Shown: piece after piece, positions 1-5,080 of the stretch
Position numbering within the stretch: position 1 is the stretch's first letter
Layout: each line of letters starts with the position of its first letter
DNA from: Gammaproteobacteria bacterium
GTDB lineage: Bacteria > Pseudomonadota > Gammaproteobacteria > UBA6429 > Thiohalophilaceae
Length of the DNA: 5,205 bases
Reading direction: 5' to 3'
NCBI GenBank assembly: GCA_029880425.1
Contig: JAOUOK010000171.1
Coordinates: 1-5,205, forward strand
Notes under the pieces: model-generated
Databases searched by the model: none
What the model saw: only the letters and a program-made list of their open reading frames with translations
Told to the model about the DNA's origin: nothing
Made by a program: the position numbers and the translations under genes

Positions 1-181
1 AACAGACAATCACTTATCCAAAAGAGCCAACATGGTTCAAATTCTGACTGGTTTTCATAAATTCATATTCAAAAATTATGACAGGAAATTTTAACTTGTT
101 GATTCCAAATCAAAAAACAAAGCTGGCATAAATAATGTAGGAAACACTGTGTAGTAAACAAAACCACATAGGAGAAATAAG
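1..181. other. Left-edge non-coding leader
   Basis: I support no gene here. Two plus-strand frames are open from the window edge, with stops at 58-60 and 92-94, so the 3' tail of a gene beginning outside the window is possible but cannot be shown. The stretch is AT-rich. It holds a small palindrome, ACAC-T-GTGT, at 144-152 and the ribosome binding site AGGAG at 170-174 that serves the small ORF at 182. A TGGCAT element at 124-129 resembles the -24 half of a sigma-54 promoter, but the -12 half is poor, so I do not call a promoter. Confidence 0.4.
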
Positions 182-352
182 ATGAATAATTCAATTAACT
201 GCACAGGCTTTATTGAGATGTTCCTGGACTCAAATGAAGAGTTTGAACCCTATGGTTGTAGTGGTATAAATGAAAACCTTGAAAAAGTATATAATAACCT
301 GCAGGCTCATAAGGCAGGGTTTAAAGACCGGGACTATGAATTTGATAAATAA
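182..352 (+). CDS. Hypothetical small protein, 56 aa
   Basis: I do not recognise this protein. The frame runs ATG to TAA for 56 codons. It has a good ribosome binding site, AGGAG at 170-174, seven bases before the ATG, which is the main reason to call it. The product begins MNNSINCTGF and ends RDYEFDK. It is acidic and hydrophilic, with two cysteines (C7 and C26), no signal peptide and no membrane segment, so it is probably cytoplasmic. The middle (about residues 31-49) looks helical. An internal Met at residue 13 lacks a comparable binding site. The stop codon overlaps the outer arm of the inverted repeat at 351-426. A convergent gene ends at 426, so this ORF is a single-gene unit at its 3' side. 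It could be a conserved orphan protein or a chance ORF. Confidence 0.55.
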   Translation: MNNSINCTGFIEMFLDSNEEFEPYGCSGINENLEKVYNNLQAHKAGFKDRDYEFDK

Positions 353-426
353 GAATAAACAACAGGGTCAGTACCTGCTTCATTTCACTATTACAGAAAC
401 AATACTCTGACCCTGTGATTATTCTT
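351..426. terminator. Inverted repeat, likely bidirectional terminator
   Basis: The core arms ACAGGGTCAG (362-371) and CTGACCCTGT (407-416) are perfect 10-base complements separated by 35 bases. Beyond a small internal loop (359-361 against 417-418) the outer arms AAGAATAA (351-358) and TTATTCTT (419-426) also pair. In each direction this gives an A-rich lead-in, a stem and a U-rich exit, and the element sits exactly between two convergent genes, touching both stop codons. That supports a bidirectional intrinsic terminator, although the loop is longer than usual. The GGGTCAG/CTGACCC core also resembles repeat ends that I recall near REP-associated (Y1-type) transposases in gammaproteobacteria, so it could be a small mobile-repeat relic reused as a terminator. 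Confidence 0.55.
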
Positions 427-1028
427 TAGCCGGCGACTGATTTTTGAATAAGAGGAATGAGTGGCTCAGGTAAAACCAGCTTACCCGAAAGGGCAAATTC
501 ATGTGCATCGGCTGTCATTTTTCGCCATGTTTTGCGAATAATATCAATCCACTTTGTCTCATCATATTCAGGGTGTTTTTCAGCAAAGGCCAGCATGTAG
601 TGCTCAATAAATACCAGTGCGGCAATATCTTCGAGTAGCTGCGTGTCAGTATTTTTCTTTAAGGCTTTTTTTCCTACGGCCTGGCGCACACGCTCAAGCG
701 ATGCCTCGTCATAGCCCACTTTTTCCATAATTTCTGCCACGTTGTTTGCATGGAAGGTATACAGAGCTGTTCGCCATTGATGGTAACCTTTACGGTCCAT
801 CGGGTAATCACTACGGGGAGATTTCCACCGCATAATATGTTGACCACGAATAGCCAGCTTTGAGACATCATCTGCCCCGGGTTTATAACGTTCCAGCATT
901 TCTGACATACGGTGAGCATAAAGCAATTCTTTTGGCCACTCTTTGCCATCTGCAAGTTCAACGTTTGGATCTTCACTGTTCGCCGCGTCCATCAATTTAA
1001 CAGCTTCTTCAAAGGCTTGCGGGGTCAT
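426..1028 (-). CDS. DUF4202 family protein
   Basis: The product is a 200-residue protein matching the DUF4202 family as I know it. Visible family blocks, numbered from the chosen start, are DAANSEDPN (about 14-22), KELLYAHRM (about 33-41), IRGQHIMRWKSPRSDYPMDRKGYHQWRT (about 59-86), the LKKNTDTQLLEDIAALVFIEHY region (about 122-143) and the IIRKTWRKMT block (about 162-171). The conserved histidines and the later Glu-Asp pair recall a helical metal-dependent fold, but no activity is known to me. There is no signal peptide, so it is probably cytoplasmic. The frame is open further, to an ATG at 1070. I prefer the ATG at 1028 because GGAGAAG lies just upstream (bases 1033-1039) and because the extra 14 residues (MSGSTILMYF...) look unlike the family. 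The upstream ATG has only a weak AAGG. The gene is convergent with the 56-residue ORF and divergent from the cytochrome gene, so it appears to stand alone. Confidence 0.87.
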   Translation of the reverse strand: MTPQAFEEAVKLMDAANSEDPNVELADGKEWPKELLYAHRMSEMLERYKPGADDVSKLAIRGQHIMRWKSPRSDYPMDRKGYHQWRTALYTFHANNVAEIMEKVGYDEASLERVRQAVGKKALKKNTDTQLLEDIAALVFIEHYMLAFAEKHPEYDETKWIDIIRKTWRKMTADAHEFALSGKLVLPEPLIPLIQKSVAG

Positions 1029-1333
1029 TCTACTTCTCCAAAAATACATTAAAATAGTGCTACCAGACATTAAGACCTTTTTTTATTTGCGGGTTAAATG
1101 CAAAATAGCTCACCAGGCATAGTTTACCGGTATCAGGATAATTAAAAAAGGGAGAACAAACACGCTAACTCCCATGCCTGTTTTGTTACGGCAAATTCAG
1201 TTCATTTCGCAGAACTACATTATTAGCAATGCTTAATTTGAATAACGACAAAAAGCATCTAATATAAATTGTAATATTTGTATTGCAGCCATTTCTTCAG
1301 TAATAAAAACCATGCTGTTATAAGGAGATTCTC
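1029..1333. other. Divergent intergenic region
   Basis: This is about 300 bases between two divergent genes, and it must hold promoters for both. I see no further gene. The inverted pairs CAGGCAT (1114-1120) with ATGCCTG (1174-1180) and, nested inside, GGGAG (1150-1154) with CTCCC (1169-1173) could fold in RNA. The right-hand arms are adjacent and are followed by TTTTGTT. A weak pair, AGTTC and GAACT, lies around 1199-1216. A possible plus-strand promoter is listed separately. None of these matches a riboswitch that I recognise. Confidence 0.45.
1238..1268 (+). promoter_or_regulatory. Possible promoter of the cytochrome gene
   Basis: TTGAAT at 1238-1243 matches four of six bases of a sigma-70 -35 box. 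A TATAAA at 1263-1268 matches five of six bases of a -10 box, but the spacing of 19 is long. An alternative -10, TAATAT at 1260-1265, has spacing 16 but fewer matches. Either would give a leader of roughly 55-65 bases before the ATG at 1334. No clear FNR-type palindrome is seen here. Confidence 0.3.
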
Positions 1334-2146
1334 ATGAACAAAAAGTATCAATTTTCCCTACATTTTATCTCCCTGCTCCTGATAAGTTTCACCTGTATCA
1401 GCCAGGCACATCAGGAAAACACAAAAGCAAGCGTGATTGCTGAAGGTGGACGCCTGTATGATAAATGGTGGCAAGAATATGGATTAGCACAACCTGCCAC
1501 AACTCATCCAGCCTACCCCAAAAGTGCTAAACAAAAGGGTGCAACCACCTGGCGCTGTAAAGAATGCCACGGCTGGGATTACCGGGGACAAGAAGGTGCA
1601 TATAGCAAAGGGAGTCACTATACGGGTATCAAAGGCATTCAAAATTATGATGGTAAACCGGTTAACAACATCTTAAAAATACTAAAAGACAACAATCACC
1701 AGTATGACAAGGTGATGCTCGACAGCGCCTTAAAAAAACTTGCCTTGTTTGTTTCCCAGGGGCAGGTTAACCCTTCGAATTTTATCGACAGGAAAAGTAA
1801 AAAAGCCAAAGGTGATGTACCCCTGGGGCAACATGTATACGCCGACAAATGTTTACGTTGTCATGGTATTAATGGGAAAGATATTAATTTCAAAGACGAT
1901 AGCAATCCAGAATATGTCGGCACGGTTGCCAGCAAAAACCCATGGGAAGCATTGCATAAGATATATAACGGGCATCCCGGTTCATTGATGATGCATCGTG
2001 TTATGCATGGTGGACACAGTCTTCGCCAACGTCGTCATATTGGATTAATTAGTTCAATGGAATCCATGCCATTCATGCGTAATGAGATAAGTGCTGCTGG
2101 CATCATGCATCTGCTTACCTATATACAAACATTACCCTCTGAATAA
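1334..2146 (+). CDS. Exported diheme cytochrome c
   Basis: This 270-residue protein is probably a periplasmic electron carrier. Residues 1-25 form a Sec signal peptide: MNKK, a hydrophobic stretch, then SQA before a likely cleavage ahead of H26. Two covalent heme motifs are present, CKECH at 75-79 and CLRCH at 173-177, so each half carries one c-type heme. The N-terminal half has the distinctive GGRLYDKWW (38-46), a THPAYP segment (57-62) and WRCKECHGWDYRG (73-85). I recall that combination in uncharacterised c-type cytochromes of sulfur-oxidising and other proteobacteria. Candidate sixth ligands include Met245 in an MP context for the second heme; the ligand of the first heme is not obvious. 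AAGGAGA at 1322-1328, five bases before the ATG, fixes the start. No terminator hairpin follows. A signal-peptide cysteine (C21) does not sit in a good lipobox. The partner and substrate are unknown, and no oxidase, reductase or sulfur gene is adjacent. Confidence 0.9.
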   Translation: MNKKYQFSLHFISLLLISFTCISQAHQENTKASVIAEGGRLYDKWWQEYGLAQPATTHPAYPKSAKQKGATTWRCKECHGWDYRGQEGAYSKGSHYTGIKGIQNYDGKPVNNILKILKDNNHQYDKVMLDSALKKLALFVSQGQVNPSNFIDRKSKKAKGDVPLGQHVYADKCLRCHGINGKDINFKDDSNPEYVGTVASKNPWEALHKIYNGHPGSLMMHRVMHGGHSLRQRRHIGLISSMESMPFMRNEISAAGIMHLLTYIQTLPSE

Positions 2147-2149
2147 GTT

Positions 2150-2266
2150 TCAATATTTTTTATATTCACAATAGATACGATACATTAGCCAACTAAAGAG
2201 GATATAATAAAAATGTAAACCAACAATTTAATACTGTGTCTAGCCAGCATAGTCAATATTTTTTAT
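2150..2266. repeat. 14-base direct repeat pair
   Basis: TCAATATTTTTTAT occurs identically at 2150-2163 and 2253-2266, 103 bases apart, and the two copies bracket the spacer between the cytochrome gene and the 73-residue gene. The first copy begins just after the cytochrome stop codon; the second ends just before the next ribosome binding site. The spacer is very AT-rich, so chance is possible. A small duplication or paired binding sites for an AT-preferring protein are alternatives. Confidence 0.45.
2179..2208 (+). promoter_or_regulatory. Probable promoter of the 73-aa gene
   Basis: A perfect TATAAT -10 box lies at 2203-2208. The best -35 candidate is GATACA at 2179-2184 with spacing 18, matching only three of six consensus bases. 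Transcription would start near 2215 and leave a leader of about 70 bases that contains the second copy of the 14-base repeat. The weak -35 suggests that an activator may help. Confidence 0.45.
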
Positions 2267-2287
2267 TATTAAAACCGGAGATAAACC

Positions 2288-2509
2288 ATGGCCAAGAAAT
2301 TAATGATACTACCTGCAAATGATACTAAAGATATTCGACTATTGCAGGTACCCGATGACTTTGAAGAGCACGAAGCCTATCGTTATGTCACCGGTTTAAT
2401 TGCAAAGGCAGAAGAAGATTCTGATTATGACTGGGATGATATTTTAGACTTACTCGAGCAAAAAGGATTTGAATCCTCTGATTTCATACTCGGCCCTGTT
2501 TTAGATTAA
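2288..2509 (+). CDS. Conserved-looking acidic small protein, 73 aa
   Basis: I do not recognise a named family. The start is well supported: GGAG at 2277-2280, seven bases before the ATG. The protein opens with a strand-like MAKKLMILPAND (1-12), followed by IRLLQVPDDFEEHEAYRYVTGLIAKAEED (16-44), then a WDDILDLLEQKGF helix (49-61) and the tail DFILGPVLD. It has about 19 acidic residues against about seven basic ones, so it is strongly anionic. It has no cysteine, no signal peptide and no membrane helix, and is probably a compact cytoplasmic alpha/beta protein. The regular mix of helices and the good ribosome binding site argue for a real gene. It has its own likely promoter after the cytochrome gene, and the deacetylase gene converges on it 31 bases downstream without an evident terminator. 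A small adaptor or regulator is conceivable, but that is only a guess. Confidence 0.8.
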   Translation: MAKKLMILPANDTKDIRLLQVPDDFEEHEAYRYVTGLIAKAEEDSDYDWDDILDLLEQKGFESSDFILGPVLD

Positions 2510-2540
2510 TTAATAATAATTCAATCAAAACATGTTTCCT

Positions 2541-3173
2541 TTATTGAGAAGGTAAGGCACATAATTTAAATCCGGCATTAATCAGTGCGTTAATAAAATT
2601 CTCAAGCGAATTTAAAAATTCATCCGGTTCTTTATGACTGTCGTGCAAAAGAATAATGTCTCCACTCTCTATAGATGAAAACTTTTTTTTCCATTTATCA
2701 TCAGTAAAAAGTGAAACCGTATCATAAAATCTATGCTGCCATAAAATCAGACATTCTTTTCTTTTATACATAATATATCTTAGTTCCGGCGTCCTGATTC
2801 CTGCAGGAGGTCTAAAGCCAACAGTTGAAACACCTAGTTGTTTTACTATTGCATCTTCACCAAATTCAATCCATTGCCTTAATCGTTTAACTCCTTTAAA
2901 AAAAGGCATGTAGTTATGATCATAAGAATGATTACCAATCGAATGCTTTTCATTTTTAATCTGGTTAAAAACATCAACATTACACTCAACATTTTTCCCG
3001 ACAACAAAGAAAGTAGCCCGGGCATTGTACTTACTTAATAACTCAAGGACTTTGGGTGTGCAATGCCTATTAGGGCCATCATCAAAAGTCAAATAAATAA
3101 CTTTATCTTTAGAAATAATTTTCCGGATAGGTTTACCTAAAACAGAATCAACTATAGCTTGAAAAATCTTCAT
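2541..3173 (-). CDS. NodB-domain polysaccharide deacetylase (CE4)
   Basis: This 210-residue protein is nearly all a NodB homology domain, a metal-dependent hydrolase fold that removes acetyl groups from N-acetylated sugars in polysaccharides. The family motifs are in order: TFDDGP (29-34, Asp31 catalytic base and Asp32 metal ligand), HSYDH (82-86, metal-binding histidines), RPPAG (121-125), a tryptophan motif around W145 and LLHDSH (175-180, with His177 as catalytic acid). All key residues are present, so it should be active. There is no signal peptide or membrane helix, so the substrate may be a cytoplasmic or lipid-linked sugar, or export may be unusual; the substrate itself cannot be read from the sequence. 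The start lies immediately after an in-frame TAA (3174-3176) and has no Shine-Dalgarno site. It overlaps the preceding reading frame by 26 bases, which points to translational coupling. The gene is the last of a small minus-strand unit. Confidence 0.9.
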   Translation of the reverse strand: MKIFQAIVDSVLGKPIRKIISKDKVIYLTFDDGPNRHCTPKVLELLSKYNARATFFVVGKNVECNVDVFNQIKNEKHSIGNHSYDHNYMPFFKGVKRLRQWIEFGEDAIVKQLGVSTVGFRPPAGIRTPELRYIMYKRKECLILWQHRFYDTVSLFTDDKWKKKFSSIESGDIILLHDSHKEPDEFLNSLENFINALINAGFKLCALPSQ

Positions 3174-3330
3174 TTAAATTATTATTTTCGGTGTTTAATA
3201 TACTTAATAATTTCATTATAGGGGAATTTCCAATATTATCGTAATTCCTTTTTAAATTATCAATCACATTATGTACATGGGTAATTTCATCTTTCTCATT
3301 GACAACCCTACGAATAAAACGCGCATTTAC
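3148..3330 (-). pseudogene. -1 frame continuation of the Cys-rich ORF
   Basis: On the minus strand the bases directly after the 54-residue ORF stay open in the -1 frame for 60 codons before a TGA at 3148-3150. The reading is VNARFIRRVVNEKDEITHVH..., then a helical DNLKRNYDNI segment, ending in NEDFSSYS. Many codons are purine-first and pyrimidine-last, and the composition is like that of a soluble charged protein, so it looks coding. It has no ATG near its beginning; only a GTG lies inside (codon 22). Adding one A to the AAA run before GTA, or a ribosomal slip on A-AAG, fuses it smoothly to the upstream ORF as ...AQAIK-VNARF..., about 114 residues in all. Its last 26 bases overlap the deacetylase start. 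I infer that it is the 3' half of one gene, broken by a frameshift, misread in sequencing or recoded. Its function is unknown. Confidence 0.6.
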
Positions 3331-3491
3331 TTTATAGCCTGAGCAAGATTATGAAAAAATCGCTGTAAATCATTCATGCCTGCACATATCATTTTTCCCG
3401 GATAACAAACACCAAGTTTTACATATTCACAGTAATACCATTTACCTAAAATAGGTTTTGCAAATGGACAAAGTTCAGGGCTGTTCTTCAT
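3327..3491 (-). CDS. Four-cysteine small protein (possibly truncated), 54 aa
   Basis: I cannot name this protein. Read from the ATG at 3491, it begins MKNSPELCPFAKPILGKWYYCEY and contains cysteines at 8, 21, 28 and 36. The spacing suits a small metal or iron-sulfur site or disulfides. The frame is open further upstream, to 3575, but that extension is encoded by the terminator hairpin of the neighbouring gene and gives a hydrophobic, unlikely segment, so I reject it. No good Shine-Dalgarno site precedes the chosen ATG. A palindrome at 3495-3509 containing a TATAAC -10-like box ends only three bases upstream, so the message may be nearly leaderless. The ORF stops at TAA directly after AAG, and the -1 frame then continues for 60 codons, so the full protein may be about 114 residues. 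The deacetylase follows in the same direction. Confidence 0.55.
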   Translation of the reverse strand: MKNSPELCPFAKPILGKWYYCEYVKLGVCYPGKMICAGMNDLQRFFHNLAQAIK

Positions 3492-3494
3492 GTT

Positions 3495-3509
3495 AGTTAT
3501 GTTATAACT
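3495..3509 (-). promoter_or_regulatory. Palindrome over a possible -10 box
   Basis: AGTTAT-GTT-ATAACT is a perfect inverted repeat with six-base arms. On the minus strand it contains TATAAC, five of six matches to a -10 box. No convincing -35 box lies at the right distance. Any promoter for the Cys-rich ORF and deacetylase must lie between the terminator at 3547 and the start at 3491, which makes this the natural place for an operator. The arms are AT-rich, so chance is possible. Confidence 0.35.
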
Positions 3510-3540
3510 GTAATAAGCCAGTATAAAAACGAATTGATAA

Positions 3541-3585
3541 AAGAAAAAAGGCCTCGTTAACGACAGGTTTGTCAACGAGGCCTTT
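3541..3585 (-). terminator. Rho-independent terminator of the OmpA-family gene
   Basis: The arms AAAGGCCTCGTT (3547-3558) and AACGAGGCCTTT (3574-3585) are perfect 12-base complements. An inner GAC/GTC pair (3562-3564 with 3571-3573) can extend the stem. Read on the minus strand, the GC-rich stem ends in a run of six T followed by CTT. It lies about 17 bases after the lipoprotein stop codon. Read on the plus strand the tail is poor (TTTAAAAATG), so it works mainly in the minus direction. Confidence 0.93.
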
Positions 3586-3602
3586 AAAAATGAACTTTAA
3601 AT

Positions 3603-4970
3603 TTATTGCTTAACAGATAAAACCAGGTCAACACGACGATTCGTTGCACGTCCTTCTGGTGTTTCATTAGAAGCAATAGGATGCGATTCACCGTAACCTG
3701 AATAAGTCAGTTTATAACCACCTCTTAAAGAAGACAGGTACTTGGCAACTGCTGCGGCTCTTTCTTTTGAAAGTTTTTTATTCACCTTTGCAGAACCAAC
3801 CGAATCAGTATGACCTTGCACAACTACTTTTTCTGCATCCAGCTTTTTAATTATTGAATCAACTTTAGAGATTAACTGCTCTGAAGTCTTGGGAATCACT
3901 GCTGTACCCGATCTGAAATTCACACGTTTAAGTCTGAATACCAGTTTATTTCCTTGTTGATAAACCAGGGCATCACTTTGTGGCAGAACCTTTTGTGCTT
4001 CATCCATTGCTTGCTGGAATTTAACCTGGGTAGACGCTTTTGCTAATTGCGCTTCCTGAGTTTTAAGCACGCCTTCTGTACGTTTTAATGCACCTTCTTT
4101 TTCTTGTAATGACTCTTTTGTTGATTTTAAGTTTGCCTGTAATTTACCTACATTTGAAGACAACTCACCCAGTGCTCTTTTTTGCTTAACGATCTGAACA
4201 GCAATGTGCTCAGGGGTACCTTTGGCGTCAAGAATAACATTCATCACATCAAACAGTAACGTGGTACTCGCCAGAGCTTCATTTACACTTTTTTTATAGA
4301 CCCCGGGACTACGTGGACTTTGTTCAATGATATTCATTGCCGTTTTATAGTCGAGTGTTGCGGTACGTAATGATTTCGGAGCAAGGTCATCAGCATCATT
4401 TTCAAGCGCCTGCTTAATAGCCTGGTCCGCACTATTAAGCTGAACGAACTGAACAGCTTTTGATTCTAAAACAAGATACTTTTTCTGGAAGTCTGAGAAA
4501 TCGTCCGGAGAAAGTGGTTTGCTAAACTGATTCGTTTCACTTTTTAAATCATTGTCAATTTCCACCAGGCTTTCAATCAGTACATCACTTTTCCTGACGC
4601 CGGCGGTAAGTGCTGACTTTCTTGCCATAAGAATACGATGTGCTGATGATTTTCGCGTGTTGGCAATTTTTTTAGCATCCTGGAAAAATGCTTTTGAGAT
4701 TGCCGCCTTTTCTATTACCTTTTCGCTCTCATCACCCTGCTTGAGCGCCTGTTTTGCCTTAGCCAGGAACTCGCTGCCTTGGTTATATTGCTCATCGGCC
4801 AAGACATCAAGTTGATCATTTTGTGCTTTTTCCATTCGTTGTGAGATCTCAGCAATAGCGGCTTGAGGATCATTGCCAGAGTTGAGTTGCGCTTTTCTGT
4901 GGTCGGCACACCCTGTTGTCACTGACGCGGTAATCATTATTACCCAGAGAAATTTTGTTATTTTGTTCAT
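3603..4970 (-). CDS. OmpA/Pal-type peptidoglycan-associated lipoprotein
   Basis: This 455-residue protein likely anchors the outer membrane to the cell wall. Residues 1-20 are a lipoprotein-type signal ending VTTG before Cys21. The +2 residue is Ala, not Asp, which fits outer-membrane sorting, though Thr at -3 makes the lipobox imperfect. Residues about 35-105 are Ala/Lys-rich helices resembling DUF4398. Residues about 255-325 form a long heptad-like coiled coil rich in Lys, Glu and Gln. Residues about 345-452 are an OmpA C-terminal domain: VNFRSGTAVI, GHTDSVG (386-392), LSKERAAAVAKYL (400-412), GYGESHPIASNETPEGRATNRRVDL. Asp389 and Arg404, fifteen residues apart, match the pair that binds diaminopimelate in OmpA. 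AGGAG at 4980-4984 precedes the ATG by nine bases. A strong terminator follows, so the gene appears monocistronic. It is longer than Pal and has no beta-barrel. Confidence 0.92.
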   Translation of the reverse strand: MNKITKFLWVIMITASVTTGCADHRKAQLNSGNDPQAAIAEISQRMEKAQNDQLDVLADEQYNQGSEFLAKAKQALKQGDESEKVIEKAAISKAFFQDAKKIANTRKSSAHRILMARKSALTAGVRKSDVLIESLVEIDNDLKSETNQFSKPLSPDDFSDFQKKYLVLESKAVQFVQLNSADQAIKQALENDADDLAPKSLRTATLDYKTAMNIIEQSPRSPGVYKKSVNEALASTTLLFDVMNVILDAKGTPEHIAVQIVKQKRALGELSSNVGKLQANLKSTKESLQEKEGALKRTEGVLKTQEAQLAKASTQVKFQQAMDEAQKVLPQSDALVYQQGNKLVFRLKRVNFRSGTAVIPKTSEQLISKVDSIIKKLDAEKVVVQGHTDSVGSAKVNKKLSKERAAAVAKYLSSLRGGYKLTYSGYGESHPIASNETPEGRATNRRVDLVLSVKQ

Positions 4971-5033
4971 GACACTTTACTCCTGTATCAATAATATCCT
5001 GTAGCATGGCTGGTCACGCAGGAACTGCTCTCA

Positions 5034-5044
5034 AACACAGTGTT
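5034..5044. promoter_or_regulatory. Palindrome AACAC-A-GTGTT
   Basis: This perfect 11-base palindrome lies about 64 bases upstream of the lipoprotein start codon. It shares CACAGTGT with the larger palindrome at 5081-5095 and with 144-152 read on the minus strand. Its place between the likely promoter area and the gene suits a regulator site, but I recognise no named operator. Confidence 0.3.
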
Positions 5045-5080
5045 AGGTATTTTTATTTTCCCGGTACATTTGATAGTGAA

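Noticed and set aside
2..94. Plus-strand frame open from the left edge, 30 codons
   Set aside because: It is too short and has no recognisable content. A second frame is also open from the edge, so a gene tail cannot be distinguished from chance.
124..139. Possible sigma-54 promoter upstream of the 56-residue ORF
   Set aside because: TGGCAT fits the -24 element, but the -12 position reads ATGTA instead of TTGCA and lacks the conserved GC.
674..976. 100-codon minus-strand frame inside the DUF4202 gene
   Set aside because: It is an overlapping frame with no ribosome binding site or family resemblance; the DUF4202 frame is clearly the coding one.
1740..1988. 82-codon plus-strand frame inside the cytochrome gene
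   Set aside because: It lies in a different frame within a gene carrying two heme motifs, and its composition is not protein-like.
2464..2477. Hairpin AGGATT-TG-AATCCT as a terminator of the 73-residue gene
   Set aside because: It lies inside the coding sequence, has a two-base loop and is not followed by a T run.
3492..3575. N-terminal extension of the Cys-rich ORF to an ATG at 3575
   Set aside because: It is encoded by the right arm and loop of the OmpA-gene terminator and by AT-rich spacer. The resulting hydrophobic stretch is an artefact, and no ribosome binding site supports it.
4552..4815. Plus-strand frame opposite the OmpA-family gene
   Set aside because: It is the antisense reading of helical coding sequence, rich in Ser and Leu, with no start signal.
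4715..4909. 64-codon minus-strand frame inside the OmpA-family gene
   Set aside because: It is an out-of-frame shadow of the lipoprotein reading frame.
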